Shown here piece after piece: positions 53,414 to 61,636 of a DNA stretch of 64,000 nucleotides (position 1 is the stretch's first letter; the number at the start of each line of letters is the position of its first letter). The notes beneath the pieces are model-generated. The model did no database searches and had not been told where the DNA came from. It saw only the letters and a list, made by a program, of their open reading frames with translations. This DNA comes from Mycobacterium sp. NBC_00419 (GTDB lineage Bacteria; Actinomycetota; Actinomycetes; Mycobacteriales; Mycobacteriaceae), in NCBI RefSeq assembly GCF_036023875.1, contig NZ_CP107931.1, forward strand, positions 2,914,001 to 2,978,000, read 5' to 3'. The translations under genes and the position numbers were made by a program.

Positions 53414-53914
53414 GTGGCGCGATTCTCCCGTGAAGAACTGACCAAAGCATTCGCGACGTTCGAGGACACGGTGGCCCAGGCCGCCCGCACTCGCGACTGG
53501 GACGCCTGGGTGGGGCACTACACCCCCGACGTCGACTACATCGAGCACGCGATGGGCACCATGAAGGGCCGCGACGAGGTGCGCGCCTGGATCACCACGA
53601 CCATGGGCACCTTTCCGGGCAGCTACATGACGGAATTCCCGTCGCTGTGGTCGGTGTTCGACGAGGACACCGGCCGGGTCATCTGCGAACTCGACAACCC
53701 GATGCGCGATCCCGGTGACGGCACGATCATCACCGCCACCAACATCTCGATCGTCACCTACGCCGGTGACGGCCTGTGGTCGCGGCAGGAGGACATCTAC
53801 AACCCGCTGAAGTTCGTCCAGGCCGGCATCAGGTGGTGCAAGAAGGCCAAGCAGCTCGGAACCCTCGACGAGGAGGCGGCCGCCTGGTTCGAGCAGTACG
53901 GCGGTAAGAAGTGA
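53414..53914 (+). CDS. SnoaL/NTF2-like protein (Rv0138-like)
   Basis: 166 residues from a GTG. TRDWDAWVGHYTPDVDYIEHAMGTMKGRDEVRAWI, in parts, and FPSLWSVFDEDTGRVICELDNPMRDPGDG show the NTF2-like cone fold of SnoaL and ketosteroid-isomerase-type proteins; length and position match Rv0138. Whether it is catalytic is unknown: an Asp/His pair in DVDYIEHAMG could serve. It lies just behind a KstR-type operator and overlaps the NAD-dependent epimerase-like gene by 4 bases, suggesting a role with a steroid-like or lipid substrate. Confidence 0.85.
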   Translation: MARFSREELTKAFATFEDTVAQAARTRDWDAWVGHYTPDVDYIEHAMGTMKGRDEVRAWITTTMGTFPGSYMTEFPSLWSVFDEDTGRVICELDNPMRDPGDGTIITATNISIVTYAGDGLWSRQEDIYNPLKFVQAGIRWCKKAKQLGTLDEEAAAWFEQYGGKK

Positions 53915-54930
53915 GCGCGCCCAAGCTCGTCATCGGAGCCAACGGCTTCCTCGGCTCACACGTCACCCGACAACTGGTGGCCGCCGGGCAGCAGGTTCGG
54001 GTGATGGTGCGCGAGAACGCCAGCACCATCTCCATCGATGACCTCGACGTGCAGCGGTTCGTCGGCGACATCTGGGATGACGAGACGTTGCGCGCGGCCA
54101 TGGCCGGTGTCGACGACGTCTACTACTGCGTGGTCGACGCCCGCGGCTGGCTGCGCGATCCCGCGCCGCTGTTCCACACCAACGTCGAGGGCACCCGCCA
54201 CGTGCTCGACATCGCCAAGGACGCAGGCCTGCACCGCTTCATCTTCACCAGCAGCTATGTCACCGTCCGCCGCCGCCGCGGCGAGACGAACAGTGAGGCC
54301 GACGTCATCTCCGACCGCGGACTCACGCCCTACGTCCGGTCCCGGGTGCAGGCCGAGGAACTCGTGCTGCGGTATGCGCGCGAGAAGGGCCTGCCCGCCA
54401 TCGCGATGTGTGTGTCGACCACCTACGGCCCCGGTGACTGGGGCCGCACCCCGCACGGGGCCATCATCGCCGGAGCGGCGTTCGGCAAGCTGCCGTTCGT
54501 GATGGGCGGTATCGACTTGGAGGCGGTCGGGATCGACGATGCCGCCCGCGCGATGATTCTGGCCGCCGAACACGGCAGGGTCGGCGAGCGCTACCTGATC
54601 TCGGAGAAGATGATCAGCAACGCCGACGTCGCACGGATCGCCGCGCAGGAGGCGGGTGCACCGCCGCCGGGCAAGACCATCCCGCTGCCGATGGCCTACG
54701 CGCTGGCGACATTCGGGACCGTCAAGGCCAAGCTCAAGGGCACCGACGAACGGCTGTCGCTGGAATCACTGCGCCTGATGCGCGCCGAAGGACCCCTCGA
54801 TCACAGCAAGGCTGTGCGCGAACTCGGCTGGCAGCCGCGGCCGGTCGAGGAGTCGATCCGGGAAGCTGCGCGGTTCTGGGTCGGCCTGCGCGAAGCCAAG
54901 CGGCAGGCCAAGGCGGCCCGGCAGGACTGA
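53911..54930 (+). CDS. NAD-dependent epimerase/dehydratase or 3-beta-HSD-like extended SDR (Rv0139-like)
   Basis: 339 residues from a GTG overlapping the upstream stop. VIGANGFLGSHVTRQLVAAG is the extended-SDR GxxGxxG motif; the later part has NVEGTRHVLDIAKDAGLHRFIFTSSYVTV. The SDR catalytic Tyr-Lys is not in canonical YxxxK form: around the expected place the text reads TPYVRSRVQAEELVL, so Y-V-R-S-R replaces Y-x-x-S-K. That substitution is worth noting for function. Cotranscribed with the SnoaL-like gene under a KstR-type site, a steroid or hydroxy-lipid substrate is plausible. Confidence 0.88.
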   Translation: MSAPKLVIGANGFLGSHVTRQLVAAGQQVRVMVRENASTISIDDLDVQRFVGDIWDDETLRAAMAGVDDVYYCVVDARGWLRDPAPLFHTNVEGTRHVLDIAKDAGLHRFIFTSSYVTVRRRRGETNSEADVISDRGLTPYVRSRVQAEELVLRYAREKGLPAIAMCVSTTYGPGDWGRTPHGAIIAGAAFGKLPFVMGGIDLEAVGIDDAARAMILAAEHGRVGERYLISEKMISNADVARIAAQEAGAPPPGKTIPLPMAYALATFGTVKAKLKGTDERLSLESLRLMRAEGPLDHSKAVRELGWQPRPVEESIREAARFWVGLREAKRQAKAARQD

Positions 54931-54961
54931 ACCCGCGGCGGTGCCACTACGTGTCGCGGAT

Positions 54962-55348
54962 ATGAATCGACTTCTCGTACCCCTGCTCGCACCCGTTGCT
55001 GCCGCACTGCTGTTCCTGACCGCCTGCTCGTCCGGAACCACCACGTCGACCCCCGAGAGCACGGCGGCCGCGCCGGCCGCGACGTCCACCACAGCACCGG
55101 CTGGCCCCACGATCACGATCGCAGACATGCAGTTCGGTTCACCGCTGACGGTGGCTCCGGGCGCCACCGTGACCGTCGTGAACTCTGACGGCCCCGAGCA
55201 CTCCGTCACCGCCGACTCCGGCAACGCCTTCGACGTCGACATCGACGGCAAGGGCACCGCCACGTTCACCGCGCCGACCAAGCCGGGCACCTACGCCTAC
55301 CACTGCACCTACCACCCGAGCATGCACGGGCAGCTGGTCGTGGCGTGA
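54962..55348 (+). CDS. Cupredoxin lipoprotein (type 1 copper protein)
   Basis: 128 residues. LLVPLLAPVAAALLFLTAC is a lipoprotein signal with the modified Cys at C22. After a Thr/Ser/Ala linker comes a plastocyanin/amicyanin-like domain with copper ligands H80 (PEHS), C115, H118 and M121 (HCTYHPSMHG). It is an electron-transfer or copper-binding protein on the outer face of the membrane. No partner oxidase or copper gene is adjacent; the convergent L,D-transpeptidase ends 1 base away. It starts 31 bases after the epimerase-like gene. Confidence 0.9.
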   Translation: MNRLLVPLLAPVAAALLFLTACSSGTTTSTPESTAAAPAATSTTAPAGPTITIADMQFGSPLTVAPGATVTVVNSDGPEHSVTADSGNAFDVDIDGKGTATFTAPTKPGTYAYHCTYHPSMHGQLVVA

Positions 55349-55349
55349 G

Positions 55350-56216
55350 TCAGTTGGCCCACTGATCCCACGGCACGCTCCAGTCGCCGTTCTGCCACAA
55401 CTGCAGTGGCTGCCCGCCGCTGTTGCGGACCTCGACCACATCGCCGGGCACTGAGAAGTTGTAAAACCATTTCGCGTTGTCGCCGTTGAGATTCAGGCAG
55501 CCGTGGCTGGTGTCGGTGTGGCCCTGCGCCCACACGGTGGCGTCGAGTTCGTGGAGGTACACCCCGTCGGTGCTGATGCGCACCGCGTACGGGATCGACT
55601 CCTTGTAGCCGAGGTGATTGTTGATCGGCAGACCGTACGTCGAGGAATCCATCACCACCGGATTGCTCTTGTCCAGCACGGTGTAGATGCCCGGCTGGGT
55701 CCAGAAGCTCAGCGTCTTGTCACCGACCTTCTCGGTTCCGCCGCGCCCCATCGAGGTGGGCATCGTGCGCACCAGGGCGCCGCCGTCGAAGACGCTGACC
55801 TGTTTGGTCGTGTCGTCGGCGATCGCCACGTGCGAGGCGCCGATGGTGAACGTCACCAACGGGGCGTCCACCGCGCCCACCGTGACGGCGGTCCCCGGCG
55901 CGTAGTACTGCGGCGGGCGCCAGTGCGCGGTGCGGTCGTTCACCCAATGCCATGCTCCGGCTACCGGGGGCGAGGTGGTGACCGCGAGTGCCTGTTCTGC
56001 CGCCGCGCGATCGACGGGCGCGTCGAAGTGCGCGACGACGACGATCCCGACGCCGTAGGTGCCGCCGTTCTGCAGCACGGCACCCGAGGTCGTGGTCAGC
56101 GCGACCGGCGGAAGGGGTTCGTCGGCCCGCGCCAGCCCGGCCGGGCCGGTGAGGACGCCCGACGACACCAGCACGGCGGCCGATACGACCAGGAGAAAGC
56201 GGCGCACGTAGGTCAT
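55350..56216 (-). CDS. L,D-transpeptidase (YkuD domain), exported
   Basis: 288 residues. A signal peptide of about 31 residues ends ...AGLARA-D. A small Ig-like domain (about 35-125) with HFDAPVDRAAAEQAL precedes the YkuD domain; the active site is HTDTSHGCLNL with H238 and C240, and H222 in YLHELDAT. The tail GDVVEVRNSGGQPLQLWQNGDWSVPWDQW is typical of mycobacterial L,D-transpeptidases. It makes 3-3 cross-links in peptidoglycan or attaches lipoproteins. Which paralogue (the single Ig-like domain suggests an LdtMt1/3-like form) is not certain. Confidence 0.9.
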   Translation of the reverse strand: MTYVRRFLLVVSAAVLVSSGVLTGPAGLARADEPLPPVALTTTSGAVLQNGGTYGVGIVVVAHFDAPVDRAAAEQALAVTTSPPVAGAWHWVNDRTAHWRPPQYYAPGTAVTVGAVDAPLVTFTIGASHVAIADDTTKQVSVFDGGALVRTMPTSMGRGGTEKVGDKTLSFWTQPGIYTVLDKSNPVVMDSSTYGLPINNHLGYKESIPYAVRISTDGVYLHELDATVWAQGHTDTSHGCLNLNGDNAKWFYNFSVPGDVVEVRNSGGQPLQLWQNGDWSVPWDQWAN

Positions 56217-56330
56217 GATGCGAACACTCCGGTCTGTCGGCTGCGGGGTCGCGGCACACTGTAGTGGCCGTTCCTGGATGCGGATAACTCATTAGGCGCC
56301 CGCCAGGTCCGGCTGAGAGGATTGACGACC

Positions 56331-57701
56331 ATGGCCACGATCAACGGCGCCGTCTCGCACTGGTTCACCGAACTTCCCCAGCCCCGTCCCGCTCTGCCCG
56401 GTGACCGTGACGCCGACGTGTGCATCGTCGGCGCCGGCTACACCGGCCTGTGGACCGCCTACTACCTGAAGAAGGCCGACCCGTCGCTGCGGATCACCAT
56501 CCTGGAGGCGCGGTTCGCCGGGTTCGGCGCGTCGGGACGCAACGGCGGCTGGCTGTCCGGGCTGGCTCCCGGGCACCGCGGCCTGCTCGCCAAGCAGTAC
56601 GGCCGCGAGAGCGTGGTGGCCTGGCAGAAGACCCTCAATGAGGCCGTCGACGAGGTCATCGAGGTGGCTGCCCGGGAGGGCATCGACGCCGACATCGTCA
56701 AGGGCGGCAACCTCGAGGTCGCGCGCAACGCCGCCCAGGCCCGGCGGCTGCGCGCCGAGGCCGACGAAGACCGCGAGTGGGGCACCGAGGACATCGAGAT
56801 GCTGACCGCGGCGCAGGCCGCCGAGCGTATTCGCGTCGACCACCTGGTGCTGGGCTCGTTCAACCCGCACTGCGCCCGCATCCAGCCGGCCAAACTGGCC
56901 CGCGGGCTGGCCGACGTGGTCGAGCGGATGGGCGTCACGATCTATGAGCAGACCCCGGTGACGACGATCAGCGCCGGCCGGGCCGACACCCCGCTGGGCG
57001 TGGTGCGGGCACCGATCGTGCTGCGGGCCACCGAGGGATTCACCGCCCGGATGAAGGGCCTGCGGCGGCGCTGGCTGCCGATGAACAGCGCGATGATCGC
57101 CACCGAGCCGATGTCGGACGACATCTGGGCGCGCATCGGCTGGGAGGGCCGCGAGACGATGGGCGACCTGGCCCACGGCTTCTTCTACGCCCAGCGCACC
57201 GCCGACAATCGCATCGCCATCGGTGGTCGCGCGGTTCCGTACCGCTACGCCTCCCGGATCGACAACGACGGCGCGGTCGGCGAGGGCACCATCACCTACC
57301 TGACCGGTGTGCTCAACACCGTGCTGCCGCAGACCAGGGGAGTGCCGATCGCCCACGGGTGGTGCGGCGTGCTGGCCGTGCCGCGGGACTGGTCGGCCGG
57401 CGTCAGCCTGGACCCGGTGACCGGACTGGGCGAGGCCGGCGGGTACGTCGGCCACGGCGTGACGGCCACCAATCTGGCCGGGCGCACCCTGAGCGATCTG
57501 GTCCTCAAGCGTGCCACCCCGCTGACCGCGATGCCGTGGGTCGGGCATCACTCGAAGACCTGGGAGCCCGAGCCGCTGCGCTGGATCGGGGTGCGCGGGA
57601 TGTACACCGCTTACAAGGTGGCCGACCGGCACGAGGAAGGTGGGCGGTCCAGCACCTCGCCGATCGCAGTCGTCGCAGACACCATCGCGCGGCGGCCCTA
57701 G
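56331..57701 (+). CDS. FAD-dependent oxidoreductase (DAO family, amine/amino acid oxidase type)
   Basis: 456 residues from the ATG at 56331. VCIVGAGYTGLWTAYYLKKADPSLRITILEARFAGFGASGRNGGWL, in parts, shows the FAD Rossmann motif and the GASGRNGGxxSG loop of the DadA/PuuB-like group; the C-terminal GYVGHGVTATNLAGRTLSDLVL closes the FAD site. RRWLPMNSAMIATEPM is the middle region. It would oxidise a secondary amine or amino acid; the substrate cannot be named. It is divergent from the L,D-transpeptidase with 114 bases between and 17 bases before the DUF427 gene. Confidence 0.9.
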   Translation: MATINGAVSHWFTELPQPRPALPGDRDADVCIVGAGYTGLWTAYYLKKADPSLRITILEARFAGFGASGRNGGWLSGLAPGHRGLLAKQYGRESVVAWQKTLNEAVDEVIEVAAREGIDADIVKGGNLEVARNAAQARRLRAEADEDREWGTEDIEMLTAAQAAERIRVDHLVLGSFNPHCARIQPAKLARGLADVVERMGVTIYEQTPVTTISAGRADTPLGVVRAPIVLRATEGFTARMKGLRRRWLPMNSAMIATEPMSDDIWARIGWEGRETMGDLAHGFFYAQRTADNRIAIGGRAVPYRYASRIDNDGAVGEGTITYLTGVLNTVLPQTRGVPIAHGWCGVLAVPRDWSAGVSLDPVTGLGEAGGYVGHGVTATNLAGRTLSDLVLKRATPLTAMPWVGHHSKTWEPEPLRWIGVRGMYTAYKVADRHEEGGRSSTSPIAVVADTIARRP

Positions 57702-57718
57702 CGGCGCATACTCGAAGG

Positions 57719-58081
57719 ATGAAGGAACCGACGTCCGCGCATCCGATCACGATCACCCCGACCTCGGGCCGGGTACGGGTCCACGTCAATGGTGAACTCG
57801 TCGCCGACACCCGTGCCGCGCTGGGGTTGCAGGAGGCGAGCTATCCCGTCGTCCAGTACATCCCGATCGGCGATGTGGACCCAAAGGTGTTGGACCGCAG
57901 TGAAAGCCGCACGCACTGTCCCTACAAGGGCGACGCCGGCTACTACAACGTCACCGTCGGTCACCTGACCGTCGAGGACGCGGTCTGGGTCTACGAGCAG
58001 CCCTTCCCCGCGGTCGCGGCGATCGCCGGTCACGTGGCCTTCTACCCGAACAAAGCCGACATCAGCGTCGACCCGGACTGA
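57719..58081 (+). CDS. DUF427 domain protein (Rv0140-like)
   Basis: 120 residues from the ATG at 57719. RVRVHVNGELVADTRAALGLQEASYPVVQYIPIGDVDP, in parts, ESRTHCPYKGDAGYYNV and HVAFYPNKADI are the signatures of DUF427, a small beta-barrel family with no settled function. M. tuberculosis Rv0140 is the counterpart by order. It lies between the flavoprotein and the DNA glycosylase genes, all on the same strand and closely spaced. Confidence 0.9.
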   Translation: MKEPTSAHPITITPTSGRVRVHVNGELVADTRAALGLQEASYPVVQYIPIGDVDPKVLDRSESRTHCPYKGDAGYYNVTVGHLTVEDAVWVYEQPFPAVAAIAGHVAFYPNKADISVDPD

Positions 58082-58084
58082 CGC

Positions 58085-58996
58085 GTGCCCGTCGAGCGCA
58101 CACTGCGGTTCGCCGGCCCGGTCAGCCCGGGCCACACGCTGGCTCCCCAGCGTCGCGGTCCGGGTGATCCCTGCTACCAACTCGACGCGCAGCGCACGAT
58201 CTGGCGCACCAGCCTGCAGGCCAGCGGCCCGGTCACCGCACGCATCGCGCGCGCGGCCCCGGACGCGGTGAGTTGCCAGGCGTGGGGGCCCGGAGCCGAG
58301 GAGTTCGTCGCAGCCCTGCCCGCGTTGTTGGGTGCCGACGACGACGCCACCGACTTCCAGCCGCACCATCCGGTGATCGCGACGGCGGCCACCCGCGTGC
58401 CGCATCTGCGGCTGGGCCGCACCGGCCGCGTGCTCGAGGCGCTCATCCCCGCGGTCATCGAGCAGCGGGTACCGGGCGCGGACGCCTTTCGGGCCTGGCG
58501 CCTGCTGGTGACGAAGTACGGCACGCCCGCGCCGGGACCGGCTCCCGAGCGGATGCGGGTGCCCCCGTCGGCCGAGGTGTGGCGCCGGGTCCCGTCGTGG
58601 GAATTCCACCGCGCCAACGTCGACCCGGGCCGGGCCCGGACCGTCATCGGCTGCGCGCAGCGGGCTGATGCGCTGGAGCGGTTGGTGACCCGGCCCGCCG
58701 CCGAGGCCCGCGACGCGCTGACCTCACTTCCCGGCGTCGGCGTGTGGACGGCCGCCGAGACCGCGCAACGGGCGTTCGGTGACGCCGACGCCCTGTCCGT
58801 CGGCGACTATCACGTGTCGAAGATGATCGGTTGGACTCTGATCGGCAGGCCGGTCGACGACGCCGAGATGGTCGAACTGCTCGAACCGGTCCGACCGCAT
58901 CGCTACCGGGCGGTGCGCCTACTCGAGGTCAGTGGTCTGGCCTATGAGCCGCGCCGCGGAGCCCGGCTGCCGGTGCAGCAGATCAGCACTTTGTGA
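58085..58996 (+). CDS. HhH-GPD DNA glycosylase (AlkA/3-methyladenine glycosylase-like, Rv0142-like)
   Basis: 303 residues from a GTG, 3 bases after DUF427. The helix-hairpin-helix is SLPGVGVWTAAETAQRAFGD and the catalytic Asp follows in DALSVGDYHVSKMIGW. The N-terminal region GHTLAPQRRGPGDPCYQLDAQRTIWRT precedes an AlkA-like core (LEALIPAVIEQRVPGADAFRAWRLLV). It removes alkylated or otherwise damaged bases. No Fe-S cluster Cys pattern is present. Rv0142 of M. tuberculosis lies at the matching place. Confidence 0.88.
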   Translation: MPVERTLRFAGPVSPGHTLAPQRRGPGDPCYQLDAQRTIWRTSLQASGPVTARIARAAPDAVSCQAWGPGAEEFVAALPALLGADDDATDFQPHHPVIATAATRVPHLRLGRTGRVLEALIPAVIEQRVPGADAFRAWRLLVTKYGTPAPGPAPERMRVPPSAEVWRRVPSWEFHRANVDPGRARTVIGCAQRADALERLVTRPAAEARDALTSLPGVGVWTAAETAQRAFGDADALSVGDYHVSKMIGWTLIGRPVDDAEMVELLEPVRPHRYRAVRLLEVSGLAYEPRRGARLPVQQISTL

Positions 58997-59032
58997 CGCT
59001 GGTCCCCGACCTGATTACCTGGCCGGTCGCCC

Positions 59033-59038
59033 GGGTAT
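59033..59038 (+). promoter_or_regulatory. GGGTAT element upstream of dps, SigF/SigH-like -10
   Basis: GGGTAT at 59033-59038 matches the -10 sequence of mycobacterial SigF promoters (GGGTAY); the -35 is weak (GATTA about 15 bases upstream rather than GGWWT). It lies 35 bases before the Dps start, in line with stress or stationary-phase control of dps. Confidence 0.4.
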
Positions 59039-59073
59039 GCGTGCCTTCGACAGCGAAAACGAAGGAGCGACAC

Positions 59074-59616
59074 ATGGGTTCGAAGTTCACCGTTCCCGGT
59101 ATGACCGAGGCGCAGGGCCGTAAGGTCGCCGACCTGCTGCAGAAGCAGTTGAGCACCTACAACGACCTGCACCTGACCCTTAAGCACGTGCACTGGAACG
59201 TGGTGGGTCCCAACTTCATCGGCGTGCACGAGATGATCGACCCCCAGGTCGAATTGGTCCGTGCCTACGCCGACGAGGTCGCCGAGCGGATCGCCACCCT
59301 GGGCGCCTCACCGCAGGGCACCCCCGGCGCGATTCTCAAAGACCGCACGTGGGACGACTACTCGGTGGGACGCGACACCGTGCAGGCACACCTGGCGGCG
59401 CTCGACCTGGTCTACGACGGCGTGATCGAAGACGTCCGCAAGGCCATCGCCACCACCGAGGAGTTGGACCCGATCACCCAGGACATCCTGATCGGCCAAG
59501 CCGCCGAACTGGAGAAGTTCCAGTGGTTCGTGCGAGCGCACCTGGAGAGCGCCGGCGGCACGCTGACCCACGAGGGCAAGTCCACCGAGAAGGGCGCCGC
59601 GAAGGCCGCCCGCTGA
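59074..59616 (+). CDS. dps: Dps ferritin-like DNA-binding protein
   Basis: 180 residues from the ATG at 59074 (ribosome site GAAGGAG). The core VADLLQKQLSTYNDLHLTLKHVHWNVVGPNFIGVHEMIDPQVELVRAYADEVAERI, in parts, holds the ferroxidase ligands at dimer interfaces (HWNVVG, the following D-x3-E). The Lys/Ala-rich tail (STEKGAAKAAR) binds DNA in M. smegmatis Dps1, with which the protein is nearly identical in the core as I recall. It forms dodecamers that store iron and protect DNA. A strong hairpin follows. Confidence 0.95.
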   Translation: MGSKFTVPGMTEAQGRKVADLLQKQLSTYNDLHLTLKHVHWNVVGPNFIGVHEMIDPQVELVRAYADEVAERIATLGASPQGTPGAILKDRTWDDYSVGRDTVQAHLAALDLVYDGVIEDVRKAIATTEELDPITQDILIGQAAELEKFQWFVRAHLESAGGTLTHEGKSTEKGAAKAAR

Positions 59617-59620
59617 CGTG

Positions 59621-59668
59621 GAAACAGTTCAGCCCCGCCACCCAACGGTGGCGGGGCTGAACTGTTTC
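59621..59668. terminator. Perfect 21-bp stem hairpin between dps and aqpZ
   Basis: GAAACAGTTCAGCCCC and CGCCAC (59621-59641) are exactly mirrored at 59648-59668 with the 6-base loop CCAACG. It lies 4 bases after the dps stop and 4 before the aqpZ stop, so it serves both convergent genes. Confidence 0.9.
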
Positions 59669-59672
59669 GTGC

Positions 59673-60431
59673 TCAGCGCTCCAGGGCGTCGTCGCGCACG
59701 GGGCGGTCGGCGAGTTCCTCGCCACGGCCGAACAGCAGGGGGTAGACCGCGCCGGCGATGGCCGCGCCCACCAGTGGGGCGAGCCAGAACACCCACAGCT
59801 GCGCGGGGGCGCCGTCACCGTTGAAGAACGCGACACCGGTGGACCGGGCCGGGTTCACCGACGTGTTCGAGATCGGGATGGAGATCAGGTGAATCAAGGT
59901 GAGCGTCAACCCGATTGCCAACCCGGCGAAGCCCTTCGGGGCGCGGTTGTCGGTGGCGCCGAGGATGACCAGAAGGAAGATGAACGTGAGTAGAACCTCG
60001 GCGATCACCACGGCGGCCAGCGAGTAGCCGAACGGGGAGTGCTCGGCGTATCCGTTGGCGGCCAGATGACCGGTGGCGGTGAATCCCGGCTTTCCCTTGG
60101 CGATCACGTAGATCACCAGACCGGCCACGAGTCCGCCGATCACCTGGGTGATCCAGTAGGCAGGCAGGGCTTTCCATTCCACCCGTTTGGCGATCGCCGC
60201 ACCGAGGGTGACTGCGGGGTTGAAATGCCCGCCGGAGATCACCCCGAAGGCGTACACGCCGGTGAGGACGGTCAGGCCGAAGGCGAGTGAGACGCCGAGA
60301 AACCCGATCCCGACCGACTTGTCCTCGGCCGGGTCAGCGGCGAAAACTGCTGCACCGCAGCCGCCGAGAACCAACCAGAATGTGCCGACGAACTCAGCCG
60401 CCAGCCTGTGTGCCATCGTCGGAGCTGACAT
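59673..60431 (-). CDS. aqpZ: Aquaporin AqpZ
   Basis: 252 residues, six membrane segments. The two NPA boxes are HFNPAVT and SVNPARS. The arginine after the second NPA (PARS) and the absence of an aspartate there mark a water channel rather than a glycerol facilitator. [14 protein letters not shown] at the start is typical of AqpZ. It is convergent with dps. The start codon is preceded by GAGGGGAT. Confidence 0.93.
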   Translation of the reverse strand: MSAPTMAHRLAAEFVGTFWLVLGGCGAAVFAADPAEDKSVGIGFLGVSLAFGLTVLTGVYAFGVISGGHFNPAVTLGAAIAKRVEWKALPAYWITQVIGGLVAGLVIYVIAKGKPGFTATGHLAANGYAEHSPFGYSLAAVVIAEVLLTFIFLLVILGATDNRAPKGFAGLAIGLTLTLIHLISIPISNTSVNPARSTGVAFFNGDGAPAQLWVFWLAPLVGAAIAGAVYPLLFGRGEELADRPVRDDALER

Positions 60432-60548
60432 TTTTCGATCCCCTCGCCGTCGAAAGTGCGCATGTTTGTCGGAGTGAGGATGTCATGCCCCCGCAGCCGA
60501 ACGCACCAACCTTTGCCTAATCGACGCGAGAAGGTGACCTAGGTCCCA

Positions 60549-60578
60549 CTGATCAGTACTCGCCTGATCAGTCCTCGC
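60549..60578. repeat. Tandem duplication of a 15-base unit over the end of the bicupin gene
   Basis: CTGATCAGTACTCGC at 60549-60563 is followed directly by CTGATCAGTCCTCGC at 60564-60578, one mismatch. The second copy covers the stop codon of the bicupin gene (60568-60570); the first would encode a repeat of the GED-stop as GEY-stop just beyond. It includes the palindrome ACTGATCAGT. Confidence 0.85.
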
Positions 60579-61626
60579 CCATGGCGTGCTCGTCGAGTGG
60601 GTTGTTGCGGGTGACGATCAACGGGTCGGTGTTGGTGAACGGAAAGTTCGGCAGATCGTCGATGTGCACGTTGAACGTCGCGGCCAGAACCTCGCGGGAG
60701 TAAGCGCTGATCGAGGCGCGGTAGCCGATGTCGCCGGGCATGGGCTGGTCGAAGAAGATCAGGAAGTGCCAGCCCGGGCAGTCGACCACCTCGATGTGGT
60801 GCGGATAGGCCCGCGGGATGAAGTAGACGTCGCCCTGGTTGAGGTACCAGGTGTCCAGTTCGCCGCCCGGTCCCATCACCGTCATACGCGCTGATCCGCT
60901 TCGGACATAACCCATTTCGGCGGTGATCGGATGCCAGTGCGGTTCGCGCATCCCGTCCTCGCGAATCCGCAACGAGTACATCGACAGGTCCTTCAGCGCC
61001 GGCCAGTACTGGACGCGGGCCAGATGCGCCGAGCCGACAGCGAGGCTGATCTGGGGGCTCTGCGCCTCCAGCGAGAACTTGTGCGGGTCGCCGAAGTACG
61101 CCGTCGCGGGGATCTCGGGATCACCGGCGCGCCTGGCCAGTGGGCGGTCGGTGGTGTTGCGCCGGATCTTGGTGAAGTCGGAGGCGTCCAGGTCGTAGGT
61201 GTTGCCCAGGACCGCGTCGGTCATGGCGCCGAATGCCGGGAACAGGCCGAAGTCCTCGGGCCGCTCATTGCGGAAGGCGATGATGAACTCGGCGACGTCC
61301 TCGCCGATGTTCTCGATGTGATGCAGTGAGCCGGAATCGATGTGGAACATCTCGCCCTCGCTGACCACGAACGAGGAGAACTGGCTGTAGCTGTCCAGAA
61401 CGGAGACCAGTGCGGTACCCGAGACGCAGTAGGTCAGCTCGTTGGCGTTGGCGTGCCAATGCGGGGTGCGCATCGCGCCGGGATTGATCACCACCCGCTT
61501 GATCGACAGGCCGCGCAGGATGGGGAAGTTGTCGGCGGTGACCCGGCGGATCGAGCCGAGGTCGGATTCCTCGACGATCTCGCCCTCGGTGAGCGAAACG
61601 GCATGCGAACTACGGGATCTGGGCAC
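60568..61626 (-). CDS. Bicupin protein, oxalate-decarboxylase-like fold
   Basis: 352 residues from the GTG at 61626, preceded by AGGAAGG 6 bases upstream and starting after the CLC stop; an ATG at 61659 would overlap the CLC gene by 23 bases. Each cupin has a metal site: HWHANANE with His in LHHIEN, and HWHPITAE with His in PHHIEV. Length and arrangement match oxalate decarboxylase (OxdC), but the lid motif SENST that carries the catalytic Glu of Bacillus OxdC is not seen; the loop reads RNERPEDFGLF. It may act on another acid. Annotation as oxalate decarboxylase would be unsafe. Confidence 0.8.
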   Translation of the reverse strand: MPRSRSSHAVSLTEGEIVEESDLGSIRRVTADNFPILRGLSIKRVVINPGAMRTPHWHANANELTYCVSGTALVSVLDSYSQFSSFVVSEGEMFHIDSGSLHHIENIGEDVAEFIIAFRNERPEDFGLFPAFGAMTDAVLGNTYDLDASDFTKIRRNTTDRPLARRAGDPEIPATAYFGDPHKFSLEAQSPQISLAVGSAHLARVQYWPALKDLSMYSLRIREDGMREPHWHPITAEMGYVRSGSARMTVMGPGGELDTWYLNQGDVYFIPRAYPHHIEVVDCPGWHFLIFFDQPMPGDIGYRASISAYSREVLAATFNVHIDDLPNFPFTNTDPLIVTRNNPLDEHAMGED

Positions 61627-61636
61627 GTGGACCTTC

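Noticed and set aside
60568..61626. Direct annotation as oxalate decarboxylase
   Set aside because: Fold matches but the SENST lid with its catalytic Glu is not present.
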